Positions 18,366 through 26,650 of a DNA stretch of 64,000 nucleotides are shown here, piece by piece (within the stretch, counting starts at the first letter, position 1; every line of letters starts with the position of its first letter). The translations under genes were made by a program, and so were the position numbers. Under the pieces are notes generated by a model, which saw only the letters and a list, made by a program, of their open reading frames with translations, was not told the origin of the DNA and made no database searches. Location: assembly GCA_028714535.1 (NCBI GenBank), contig JAQTME010000002.1, positions 34,891 through 98,890 of the forward strand. The letters are read 5' to 3'. The DNA comes from Candidatus Iainarchaeum sp. GTDB taxonomy: Archaea > Micrarchaeota > Micrarchaeia > Anstonellales > Bilamarchaeaceae.

Positions 18366-19862
18366 GTGGTGCAGATGGAAACAGGCTCAGACTATCGCAT
18401 AATGAAGCTCGAAAAAGGGCCGCTGCAGCGCTTCAAGAACCAGAACCTGATCCTGAAGAAATACGGGGAGACCGGCCTGCAGATATACAAGGCCATCACA
18501 GGCAAGCGCACCGCCGCAGAGCTCCGAAAGGACCTCGGCGTGGAGCCCGCCCTTTTCAGGGAGATACTCGACTTCATGCGCGATGCCGGCATGGTGGAGC
18601 TCCAGAGCGTGAAGGCGCACGAGCCTGAAAGGGGCGTGGAAACGCCCGAGGAGGAGCTGCCGCCGGAAGAGGAGAAGCCCGGCCGCACGCTCGAGGAGAT
18701 CCCCCCCGAGGAGGAGACGTCGGAAGAGGAGAAGCCGCCTCTCGAGGAGCTCCCAAGGCGGAAGAAGCCCGCGCGCGAGGAAGAGGAGGCAAAGCCCGAG
18801 GAAGCCCCGCCGGAAGAGAAGGCCGAGGTCCGGGCGATGGATTTCGAGGAGATACGTCCCATAGAATTCGGCGAGGAGGAGAAGCCGAAAAAGAAGAAGC
18901 CTGCGGAGGAAGAGGCGCCGCCAGAGGAAGAGGCGCCAGAAGAAAAGGAGGAGGCGCCGCAGGAGGAAGCCCCGCCTGAAGAAAAGGAGGAGCAGCCCGA
19001 AGAGGAGATACAGCCGCTCTCCCAGGAGGAGATGCCCGAGGCGAAGGAGGAGAAGATATCCTTCGAGGAGGAAAAGCCGCCCGAGGAAGAGGCGGCGGGC
19101 CTCAGCCCGGTGGAGAAGATAATATCTGACAAGTACGGCGACATCGGGCTCAGGGTGTACACGCTCATAGACGGCCAGCGGACGGCAGAGGAGATAATGA
19201 AGGACACCGGCCTCACGGAAGCCAAGCTCGTGGAGATACTCGACTTCATGGACGAGCAGGGCATCATAAAACTCGATTATCCCAAGGGGCAGCCGCCCGC
19301 CGGGGCCGCGGCCGCGCCTGCGGAAGCCGCGAAAGAGGCCGGCTTCGTGCCCATGATAGAGGGCGAGCATGCGGAGGAGACGGGCCAGGTCCCGTCGCCG
19401 CTTGAAATCCCGGTGCGCGCCCCATCGGACCTGGTCAAGAGCGTCCAGATGAAGGCGAAGGTCATGCTCAAATTCGGGGACAGGGGCAGCAGGATACTCA
19501 GCCAGATAGACGGCAAGAACGACGTCATCGACCTGGCCATGAACCTGGGCCTGCCGCTATACACGGTCACTGACGTCCTGAAGTTCATGATGGAGGGCGG
19601 GATGATAATAATGAAGCCCGTCCCGCGCGCCGACGCGCGGAAGAAGTACGGCGACGACGGCTATGCGGTCTACAAGCGGTACGGCAAGGAGGGGCTCATG
19701 CTGTACGAGCTGATAGGCAAGGAGCTCACCATAAAGCAGATGGCGGACCAGATAACGACCGACAAGGCGAAGATCATAGACATGTTCATATTCATACACA
19801 AGGTGCTCGGCATCGAGCTGCCCATAGACAAGGACGTGCTGGCCAAGCAGCTGGGCGTCTAG
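18366..19862 (+). CDS. Protein with four winged-helix-like repeats and Glu/Pro-rich linker
   Basis: Repeated unit KYGxxGLxxYxxIxGxRTAxEIxxDxGLxxxxxxEILDFMxxxGxIxL seen four times; EEEAPPEEEAPEEKEE linker. Confidence 0.7.
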   Translation: MVQMETGSDYRIMKLEKGPLQRFKNQNLILKKYGETGLQIYKAITGKRTAAELRKDLGVEPALFREILDFMRDAGMVELQSVKAHEPERGVETPEEELPPEEEKPGRTLEEIPPEEETSEEEKPPLEELPRRKKPAREEEEAKPEEAPPEEKAEVRAMDFEEIRPIEFGEEEKPKKKKPAEEEAPPEEEAPEEKEEAPQEEAPPEEKEEQPEEEIQPLSQEEMPEAKEEKISFEEEKPPEEEAAGLSPVEKIISDKYGDIGLRVYTLIDGQRTAEEIMKDTGLTEAKLVEILDFMDEQGIIKLDYPKGQPPAGAAAAPAEAAKEAGFVPMIEGEHAEETGQVPSPLEIPVRAPSDLVKSVQMKAKVMLKFGDRGSRILSQIDGKNDVIDLAMNLGLPLYTVTDVLKFMMEGGMIIMKPVPRADARKKYGDDGYAVYKRYGKEGLMLYELIGKELTIKQMADQITTDKAKIIDMFIFIHKVLGIELPIDKDVLAKQLGV

Positions 19863-20272
19863 ATCCGCGACAGCGAGATGCGCTCCAGCGCCAGCGGCTC
19901 AGCATTTTTCTTCAGCTTCGCCTCCTTGGCGCCGAGCGCCTCAAGCTTCTTCACCAGCCCGCCGCGTTCGGAAAAAACGACAACCAAAACGTCCCCGCCC
20001 GCTTTCGGCGCCGCGCTCTCAAGGGCGCTCCTTATGTCCGTCTTCCCCGCGAGCCAGAGCAGGAATTCGAATTCCATCTTTTTAGCGACGTTCGTCTTTT
20101 CCGCGAAGGCGCGCCCCGCCAAATAGTGCGCGAGCTGCAGCTCCTCCAGCGATTCCACCATGCCCGCGCGTATGGCGACCGCGCCCTCCTCTTTCAGCAG
20201 CGCCCCGCCGCCAATCCTGAACACCCGCATGCCAATCTCGTCAAGCCAATATTTTAAAAGCCCTTCAGTCAT
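19859..20272 (-). CDS. KEOPS complex subunit Cgi121-like
   Basis: VAIRAGMVESLEELQLAHYLAGRAFAEKTNVAKKMEFEFLLWLAGKTDIRSAL. Confidence 0.8.
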   Translation of the reverse strand: MTEGLLKYWLDEIGMRVFRIGGGALLKEEGAVAIRAGMVESLEELQLAHYLAGRAFAEKTNVAKKMEFEFLLWLAGKTDIRSALESAAPKAGGDVLVVVFSERGGLVKKLEALGAKEAKLKKNAEPLALERISLSRI

Positions 20273-20320
20273 AAGTTTTCTACTAATTGCTCTCAATGAG
20301 TAATCTGCAGAGGTTGTATC

Positions 20321-20704
20321 ATGGACCAATATCACAAGCCTTATGGTAAGAAAGTCGGCTCGGGGACAGGCGGCAGGCGGCGCAAGTTCAGGGACAAGAA
20401 GCTCTCCCACATCGGCGGCACCTTCCCGGCCACCAAGGTCGCCGCGAAGGACCTGAAGGTCAGCGTGCGCGGCCGCGGCGGAAGGATGAGCATCAAGCTC
20501 AAGAAGGCGTCGATGATAAACGTCGTCAGCAAGGACGGCAAGATGAAGAAGGTCGCCATAAAGCGCGTGCTCGAGAGCCACAACCCGGAATACGTGCGCA
20601 TGAACATCGTCACCCGCGGCGCGGTGGTCGAGACCGAGCTGGGCAAGGCGCGCGTGACCAACCGCGTCGGCCAGGACGGCATAGTCAACGGCGTCCTCAT
20701 CTGA
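20321..20704 (+). CDS. rps8e: 30S ribosomal protein S8e
   Basis: KKVGSGTGGRRRKFRDKKLSHIGGTFPATKV, NPEYVRMNIVTRGAVVETELGKARVTNRVGQDGIVNGVLI. Confidence 0.93.
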   Translation: MDQYHKPYGKKVGSGTGGRRRKFRDKKLSHIGGTFPATKVAAKDLKVSVRGRGGRMSIKLKKASMINVVSKDGKMKKVAIKRVLESHNPEYVRMNIVTRGAVVETELGKARVTNRVGQDGIVNGVLI

Positions 20705-20743
20705 CCTGAAACACCCTTTTATTCCCTTTCGTTCCCTTTTACC

Positions 20744-21865
20744 TTGATGATACCCCCCGCCAGCAACTCCTTCCTCCGGCTGATGTCGGTCTATTCGCTC
20801 TACAATGCGGCAGGCCTGGTGCTGGGCGGCATTTTCGAGGCATATTTCTACCACCTCGGCCTGAGCCTGGCCGAAATCGTGTTCACGTCAGCAGGCCTTT
20901 TCGCCATCCCGCTCCTGTTCCTCCTTCTCATGAGGAGGTTCGAGGCGCGCCAGTCGATACTCATCGGGCTGGCCATGAACGCCCTTGGCGGCCTGCTCCT
21001 CGCGTTCTTCCCCAACCCGGCGACGCCGTTCATTGCCAGGACAGTCATGGGCGTTGCCATCTTCTTTTTCTGGATGCCGATGAACATCATGTTCTACGAG
21101 CACGCGCAGAAGAACAACGCGTTCCTGGGCTCGCTGTACTACTCGGTCTCGGCCGTGCTTTCCCTGATCCTGCCCGCGCTGGCCGGATGGATAGCATTCG
21201 CGTTCGGCTATCCGGCCATGTTCCTGGCCGGCGTCGCGATGTTTGCCGTGAACATGGTCATTGCAGAGGCGTTCGTGGAGCCGAAAACATATTCCTACGA
21301 CCCGCTGAAGAGCCTGCGCTCGATTTCCGGCCTGCGCACGCTGTTCTTCGTGGAGGGCTTCTCCTTCGTGTCCATCACCCAGATCACGCTCAGCGCCATG
21401 ATACTGCTTTACTTCACCGACCCGGTGGATTTCGGCGGGCTGCTGTCAGCAGTGACCGTGTTCGCAGTGATAGCCTCGTTCGTCACCGCGAGGCTGTCCG
21501 ACCACTTCGGCCAGCGGAGGACGTTCCTGGTCGCAGCCGCGTTCGGCTTCCTGCTCGCCGCCATATTCACGAGCTTCGCCAACGGCGTCGCGCTGTTCTT
21601 CCTGGGGTTCGGCGCCATCACCTTCTTCAGGACCATGCTGCTGCCCCTGCCGCTCGCCCTGGCTGTGGACAACAGCACGAGCATGGTCGAGACCATGGTG
21701 GGCAGGGAGATAATGCTCGATATCGGAAGGGTCGTAGCGGTCCTCATCGGCGTCGCGCTGATACTCCTTTTCGACATCCGCGCCATGCTAATCATGCAGA
21801 CGATCGCAGCGGCGCTATACATCCCGCTTTTCGAGCTCAAGAAAAGGAAGCTGGCGAGGTTTTAA
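20744..21865 (+). CDS. Major facilitator superfamily transporter
   Basis: About 12 hydrophobic segments. Confidence 0.75.
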   Translation: MMIPPASNSFLRLMSVYSLYNAAGLVLGGIFEAYFYHLGLSLAEIVFTSAGLFAIPLLFLLLMRRFEARQSILIGLAMNALGGLLLAFFPNPATPFIARTVMGVAIFFFWMPMNIMFYEHAQKNNAFLGSLYYSVSAVLSLILPALAGWIAFAFGYPAMFLAGVAMFAVNMVIAEAFVEPKTYSYDPLKSLRSISGLRTLFFVEGFSFVSITQITLSAMILLYFTDPVDFGGLLSAVTVFAVIASFVTARLSDHFGQRRTFLVAAAFGFLLAAIFTSFANGVALFFLGFGAITFFRTMLLPLPLALAVDNSTSMVETMVGREIMLDIGRVVAVLIGVALILLFDIRAMLIMQTIAAALYIPLFELKKRKLARF

Positions 21866-22491
21866 TCCAGGATGCGCATGGCGCGCCTCATTATCAGGAA
21901 CGCGTTGAACCAGCAGAGCGGCAGCCATAGCGGCGTGCCGAACATGGCGGCGGAATACTGCCAGGCGCCGGCCATTATGCAGGCGCTCTCCATCGCGGTC
22001 CCGAAGACGGCGGCCATGATTCCAGGGACGATGTCCTGCTTCCTGTGATATCCAACCAGGAACAGCGCTGCGGTTGCCGCGGCAAAGGCGAGCAGCAGGA
22101 AGAATTCGTTGTGGAACGACAGGCCCGCGCCCACTGTGCCAAGGAGCGCGACAACCGCTGACTTTTGCGACGCCTTCACAGGCACGCCGGCGGCGAACGC
22201 ATCTTCCAGGAGCACGACCGCCATGCCCCAGCCGATGGGCAGCCAGAGCGGCGCGAACAGCCAGTTCGCGTTCGCGTAGTGCCACGCGCCCATCATCACA
22301 GCGATGTTCTCGCAGGCGCCGCCTATGAGCGTCGCGAGGATGAAATGCTTCGCGCTTTTCCACCTGTCTATATATAGCAGGAGCGCGGCCGCGGCGGACA
22401 TCAGCGCCAGCAGCAGCAGTTCGTGCTGCCATAATGTGGCCATGAGGATTGTGCCTGCGATGAAAAATGCGATTGCCAGCGGCGGCTTCAT
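21862..22491 (-). CDS. Multi-pass membrane protein of unknown function
   Basis: Two similar halves: GGACENIAVMMGAWHYANANWLFAPLWLPIGW and FGTAMESACIMAGAWQYSAAMFGTPLWLPLCW. Confidence 0.65.
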   Translation of the reverse strand: MKPPLAIAFFIAGTILMATLWQHELLLLALMSAAAALLLYIDRWKSAKHFILATLIGGACENIAVMMGAWHYANANWLFAPLWLPIGWGMAVVLLEDAFAAGVPVKASQKSAVVALLGTVGAGLSFHNEFFLLLAFAAATAALFLVGYHRKQDIVPGIMAAVFGTAMESACIMAGAWQYSAAMFGTPLWLPLCWFNAFLIMRRAMRILD

Positions 22492-24671
22492 CAGCTCACT
22501 TTGCCTTCCTTGACGTTCCTCATGCGGAGCTCCTCGCCCTGCGTCACGAGCGGCTTCCCTCCTGATACGACTGCGAAATCCTTCACTTCGATTTTTATCT
22601 TTTTGAATTCGTCGAACGTGACCATCTTCGCCGGTGAGTGCGTCGTGCCCTTCTGCGCGACCTTGTCGCCCACCCTGCTTTTCTCGCAGAAAATCACTTC
22701 AACGGCGCCGCTTTCGAGGCCTGCGCCCTTCGTCACTTTCTGCGGCACGTGCTCCCTCCCCTCTGCAGCGAGCAGCATGCCGCTGGACTCGACGCCGCGG
22801 AGCATCGCCGGCTTCAGGTTCTTCACTATGACGACCTTCTTCCCGACGAGGTCCTCCGGATAATAATGCCCGGCCAGGCCGGACACTATCTGCCTCTCGC
22901 CGTCCGAAAGCACGACCTTCTCGACGAACAGCTTTTCCGCGTCCGGGTGCTTCTCCACGCTTTTTATCTCCCCGACCTCGAGGTCCAGCATGCCGACGTC
23001 CAGCGCGGCCGCGGCCTCCTTCTTCCCCGCGAACTTCGCCTTGAGCGCCTCGATCTCCTTCTGCTCGATTTTCCTGAACAGCGGCGCAGGCTGGCCGATT
23101 TCGTGCCCTGATGCAAGCGGCCTGCCCAGGCCATCCCATTTAGCCTGCTCCAGGCCGAGCTGCTTCGCCATCGCGGCCGCGGTCGCCGGCAGGTACGGTT
23201 CCACGAGTATCGAGAGGTCCTTCACCTGGGATGCGAGCACGCCGATGACCGCGCCGGCGCGCGCCTTGTCCGTCTTCACGAGCTCCCAGGGCTTGTTGTC
23301 CTGGAAATACCTGTTCGCGTTCTTCGACAGCGACATCATGCGGTGGAGCGCGTCCTTGAGCTTCACGGCCTCCAGGTCCGCGGTTATCTCGCCGCGCAGC
23401 TTCTCCTGCCCCTGGAGGAACGCCCTGTCCGCGTCGTTCAGCGCGCCCCCGGGCACCCTGCCTTCGAAGTTGTTCTTGATGAATACGAGCGTCCTGTTCA
23501 CCAGGTTGCCCAGGTTCGCGAGCAGCTCGTTGTTGTTCTTGTCGGCGAAATCGGCCCAGAGGAAATTGGTGTCCGCCTGCTCAGGCCTGTTGGCCAGCAG
23601 GTAATACCTCCACACGTCCGCGGCTATGCCCGAATTCATGGCGTCGTCGCCGAACACGCCCACCTGGCGCGATTTGGAGAACTTGCCCCCTTCGTAGTTG
23701 AGGAATTCGGTCGTGCTCAGGTGGTGCACGAGCGTCCAGCCCTGCCTCGTGCCCATGAGCGTGGAAGGGAATATCACAGTATGGAACGGCACGTTGTCCT
23801 TGCCCATGAACTGGTAGAGGCGGACGTCCTTTGGTTTCATCCACCACTCCTGCCACGCATCCGTGAGGTTGGCCGTTATCGATATATACCCTATGGGCGC
23901 GTCGAACCAGACATAGAAGACCTTGTTCTCATAGCCTGCGAGCGGCACAGGCACGCCCCATTTCAAATCGCGGGTAATCGCCCTTTTCTTGAGCCCTTCG
24001 CGCAGCCACGATTCGGCGATGCGGATTGTGTTCTCAGACCACGCGCCGTTCCTGGATTCCGTGCGTATCCATCCGGTCAGTTCCTTCTCGATGCCCGGCA
24101 GGTTGATGAAAAGGTGCTTGGTCCTCCTCATGACCGGCTTCGTCTTCGTCACCTTGCTCACCGGGTCTATGAGCTCGCCCGGATGGAGCAGCTTGCCGCA
24201 CCGGTCGCACTGGTCAGAGCGCGCCCCTGTGGACTGGCAGTGCGGGCAGGTCCCCTCTATGTACCTGTCAGCCAGGAACATGCCTGCCTTCTCGTCGTAG
24301 AACTGCTCAACCTCGTCCTCGACCACGTAGCCGTTCTTGTGGAGCCGGCTGAATATGTCCTGGGTTATCTGCTTGTGCTTTTCAGTGGAAGTCCTGCCGA
24401 AGGCGTCGAACCTTATCCCGAACCACCGGTAGATGTCGCTGTGGATCCTGTAGTACTTGTCGCATATCTCCTTGGGCGTGACGCCCTCCTCCAGCGCCTT
24501 TATCTCGGTTGCAGTTCCATACTCATCCGTTCCGCAGACGTAGAGGCAGTCGTAGCCGCGCGAGCGGCAGTAGCGGGCGTAGACGTCCGCGGAGAGCACG
24601 CACCCTATTATGTTCCCCAGGTGCGGCACGTTGTTCACGTAAGGCAATGCGGAAGTTATCAGTATCTTCAT
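22491..24671 (-). CDS. metG: Methionyl-tRNA synthetase with C-terminal tRNA-binding domain
   Basis: ITSALPYVNNVPHLGNIIGCVLSADVYARYCR, zinc-knuckle CPHCQSTGARSDQCDRCGKLL, KFSKSR, C-terminal EMAP-like domain. Confidence 0.96.
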   Translation of the reverse strand: MKILITSALPYVNNVPHLGNIIGCVLSADVYARYCRSRGYDCLYVCGTDEYGTATEIKALEEGVTPKEICDKYYRIHSDIYRWFGIRFDAFGRTSTEKHKQITQDIFSRLHKNGYVVEDEVEQFYDEKAGMFLADRYIEGTCPHCQSTGARSDQCDRCGKLLHPGELIDPVSKVTKTKPVMRRTKHLFINLPGIEKELTGWIRTESRNGAWSENTIRIAESWLREGLKKRAITRDLKWGVPVPLAGYENKVFYVWFDAPIGYISITANLTDAWQEWWMKPKDVRLYQFMGKDNVPFHTVIFPSTLMGTRQGWTLVHHLSTTEFLNYEGGKFSKSRQVGVFGDDAMNSGIAADVWRYYLLANRPEQADTNFLWADFADKNNNELLANLGNLVNRTLVFIKNNFEGRVPGGALNDADRAFLQGQEKLRGEITADLEAVKLKDALHRMMSLSKNANRYFQDNKPWELVKTDKARAGAVIGVLASQVKDLSILVEPYLPATAAAMAKQLGLEQAKWDGLGRPLASGHEIGQPAPLFRKIEQKEIEALKAKFAGKKEAAAALDVGMLDLEVGEIKSVEKHPDAEKLFVEKVVLSDGERQIVSGLAGHYYPEDLVGKKVVIVKNLKPAMLRGVESSGMLLAAEGREHVPQKVTKGAGLESGAVEVIFCEKSRVGDKVAQKGTTHSPAKMVTFDEFKKIKIEVKDFAVVSGGKPLVTQGEELRMRNVKEGKVS

Positions 24672-24755
24672 GCTTAATCACCGGAAACGCGGCAAAAACA
24701 CAGTGAAAGTTAGATATGGCACATGATATTTAAACCGTCCGCGCCCATCCTGTCC

Positions 24756-26066
24756 ATGCGCCCCCGCCACGCCCTCCTGTTCCTTGCCATATTGGCCATC
24801 GCCGGCTGCACGCAGCAATCGGCGGGCCGCGTAGATGCCGTGGACTGCAGGCTTGACGACCCGCAGTACGACAACGGCATAGGCATGGACACCACGCTGC
24901 TCGCCGGGCTTCAGGACGAGCTCCTCTGGTGCATCGAGAACAACCGCACCTTCGACAACGGCCGCGCGCTCGCGCTCCTTGATTCGTTCTGGCCGGAAAA
25001 CCCGACCGGCATCCGGGAGGTGGACCGCATGAACCCGCTCCTCTGGAACAACCTGGCCATACGGAGCGGCCTCATCCGCATGATGGTGATGCAGCAGAAT
25101 GACCCGTCCTACGCGCCGGACTTCGGCCCTGTGCTTGAAAAAATCCGGCAATACGGCTTCGAGTCCGGCGGCTACGCCACCTGGTACGAGGGCAGCGGAT
25201 ACCTCGTCTACACGCTCGCCGCAGTGAGGCAGGCGAACCTGCATTTCTACAGCCCTGAGTTGCGCGATTTCGAGGCGTCGTCCGTCCGCTGGCTCAACGA
25301 TTTCGCGCTTCCTGACGGCACGCTCGCGCCGATAGGCGACACCGCTCTGGGCTCGGCCTACGCGCCTGAGAACAGGCAGGACCGCGTCGCCCATACCGAT
25401 CATGAGACCGCCATAACCTTCGACAACGGCACCGGCTACCTGCTCTTCAGGCACCCGGTGGCCAATCTCGCGCCTGCAAGCCCCATACGGAACGATCTGC
25501 ACACGCAATTCGACTTCGGCTCTGTCTGGCTCTGGTACAACGGCAGCTGGAGGATACGGCCAATCGGCTATCCCGGCTATCCCCTGAAAATTGCAGAAAA
25601 CCTTGACGACAAGCTCAGCTACAACATCCAGTCCGCAGGCCGGATAGGCGAAGATTTCACCCAGGCGGATTTCAACAGCCTGGATTTCATGCGCTACTCA
25701 AATTCGTGGAGGGCGAAAACCTCCGCCACCCTGCCCGGAGGCCCTGTGCTGGTGCAGGAATACCCTGACCGCTACGAGCTCGCCTTCTCCTACGCGCTCA
25801 ACACAGGCGAAGGAGGCATATACGAGAACTATTCCAGGAAAATCACGCTGTACAAGGGGCAGAAGCGTCTCGACATAACCGATTCCAACCCCGTGGCCCT
25901 CTCATCAAGCCTGCTGGTTTCCGGCGACGCCATCGTCAGCTCCGCATTCCCGGTCTCATGCAGCTACGGGGCGAAATGGTCCCCTGCCTGGGGGACGGTG
26001 GAGGAGTCCAGGCGCTGCTCGGCGGGCCCGGGCCAGGCCCTCAGCTACGCAGTGGAATGGCAGTAA
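24756..26066 (+). CDS. Predicted lipoprotein, extracellular, unknown function
   Basis: ALLFLAILAIAGCTQQ lipobox; TATA-like ATGATATTTAAACC just upstream of chosen start. Confidence 0.65.
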   Translation: MRPRHALLFLAILAIAGCTQQSAGRVDAVDCRLDDPQYDNGIGMDTTLLAGLQDELLWCIENNRTFDNGRALALLDSFWPENPTGIREVDRMNPLLWNNLAIRSGLIRMMVMQQNDPSYAPDFGPVLEKIRQYGFESGGYATWYEGSGYLVYTLAAVRQANLHFYSPELRDFEASSVRWLNDFALPDGTLAPIGDTALGSAYAPENRQDRVAHTDHETAITFDNGTGYLLFRHPVANLAPASPIRNDLHTQFDFGSVWLWYNGSWRIRPIGYPGYPLKIAENLDDKLSYNIQSAGRIGEDFTQADFNSLDFMRYSNSWRAKTSATLPGGPVLVQEYPDRYELAFSYALNTGEGGIYENYSRKITLYKGQKRLDITDSNPVALSSSLLVSGDAIVSSAFPVSCSYGAKWSPAWGTVEESRRCSAGPGQALSYAVEWQ

Positions 26067-26082
26067 TGCCAGCGGTTAAAAA

Positions 26083-26100
26083 TTATTCCGTAAGGAATAA
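26083..26100. promoter_or_regulatory. Perfect palindrome upstream of HTH-CBS regulator (candidate operator)
   Basis: TTATTCC-GTAA-GGAATAA, 4 nt before the ATG at 26105. Confidence 0.55.
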
Positions 26101-26104
26101 CCCC

Positions 26105-26650
26105 ATGCTTGAGATAGAACGCATCGGGCGGATGAGGAAGCAGCTCGGCCTCACCCAGAAGGAGCTCGCCTCGCTCTCAGGCGTCTCCCAGTCGCTCATC
26201 GCCAAAATCGAATCCGGGAAGATAGACCCCGCATACTCGAAAGTGACCCACATCCTGGCGGCGCTTGAAAGCCGGCAGAAGAAGGGCAGCAAGACCGCCG
26301 AGCAGATAATGACCACCGGCCTGATTTCAGTGGGCCCCTCTGACTCATTGGAGAAGGCGATAGCGCTCATGCGCGCCAAGGACATATCGCAGCTCCCTGT
26401 CTTCGATTCCGGCAAGTGCGTCGGCAGCCTGTCGGACAGCATGATAGTCGACCTGATGGCCAGCAAGGGCCAGGGGATACGCGCGGTCAAGGTCGGCGAC
26501 GTGATGGCAGAGAGCTACCCTGTCATTCCCGCAAGTTCGCTGGTGGAAGTCGTCACAGGCCTGCTCCAGCACTATCGCGCCGTGCTTGTAGAAAAAGACG
26601 GCAAGATCAGCGGGATAATAACGAAAGCGGACCTGCTCAAGGCAATCTAG
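26105..26650 (+). CDS. HTH (Xre/Cro) plus CBS-pair transcriptional regulator
   Basis: MRKQLGLTQKELASLSGVSQSLIAKIESGKIDPAYSKVTHIL followed by two CBS motifs. Confidence 0.88.
   Translation: MLEIERIGRMRKQLGLTQKELASLSGVSQSLIAKIESGKIDPAYSKVTHILAALESRQKKGSKTAEQIMTTGLISVGPSDSLEKAIALMRAKDISQLPVFDSGKCVGSLSDSMIVDLMASKGQGIRAVKVGDVMAESYPVIPASSLVEVVTGLLQHYRAVLVEKDGKISGIITKADLLKAI

Noticed and set aside
18387-19370. 327-aa minus-strand Leu/Arg-rich ORF and its 291-aa Ser-rich alternative
   Set aside because: Both are antisense readings of the repetitive Glu/Pro-rich codons of 18366-19862
23343-24677. 444-aa plus-strand ORF opposite metG
   Set aside because: Antisense of metG; composition typical of shadow frames
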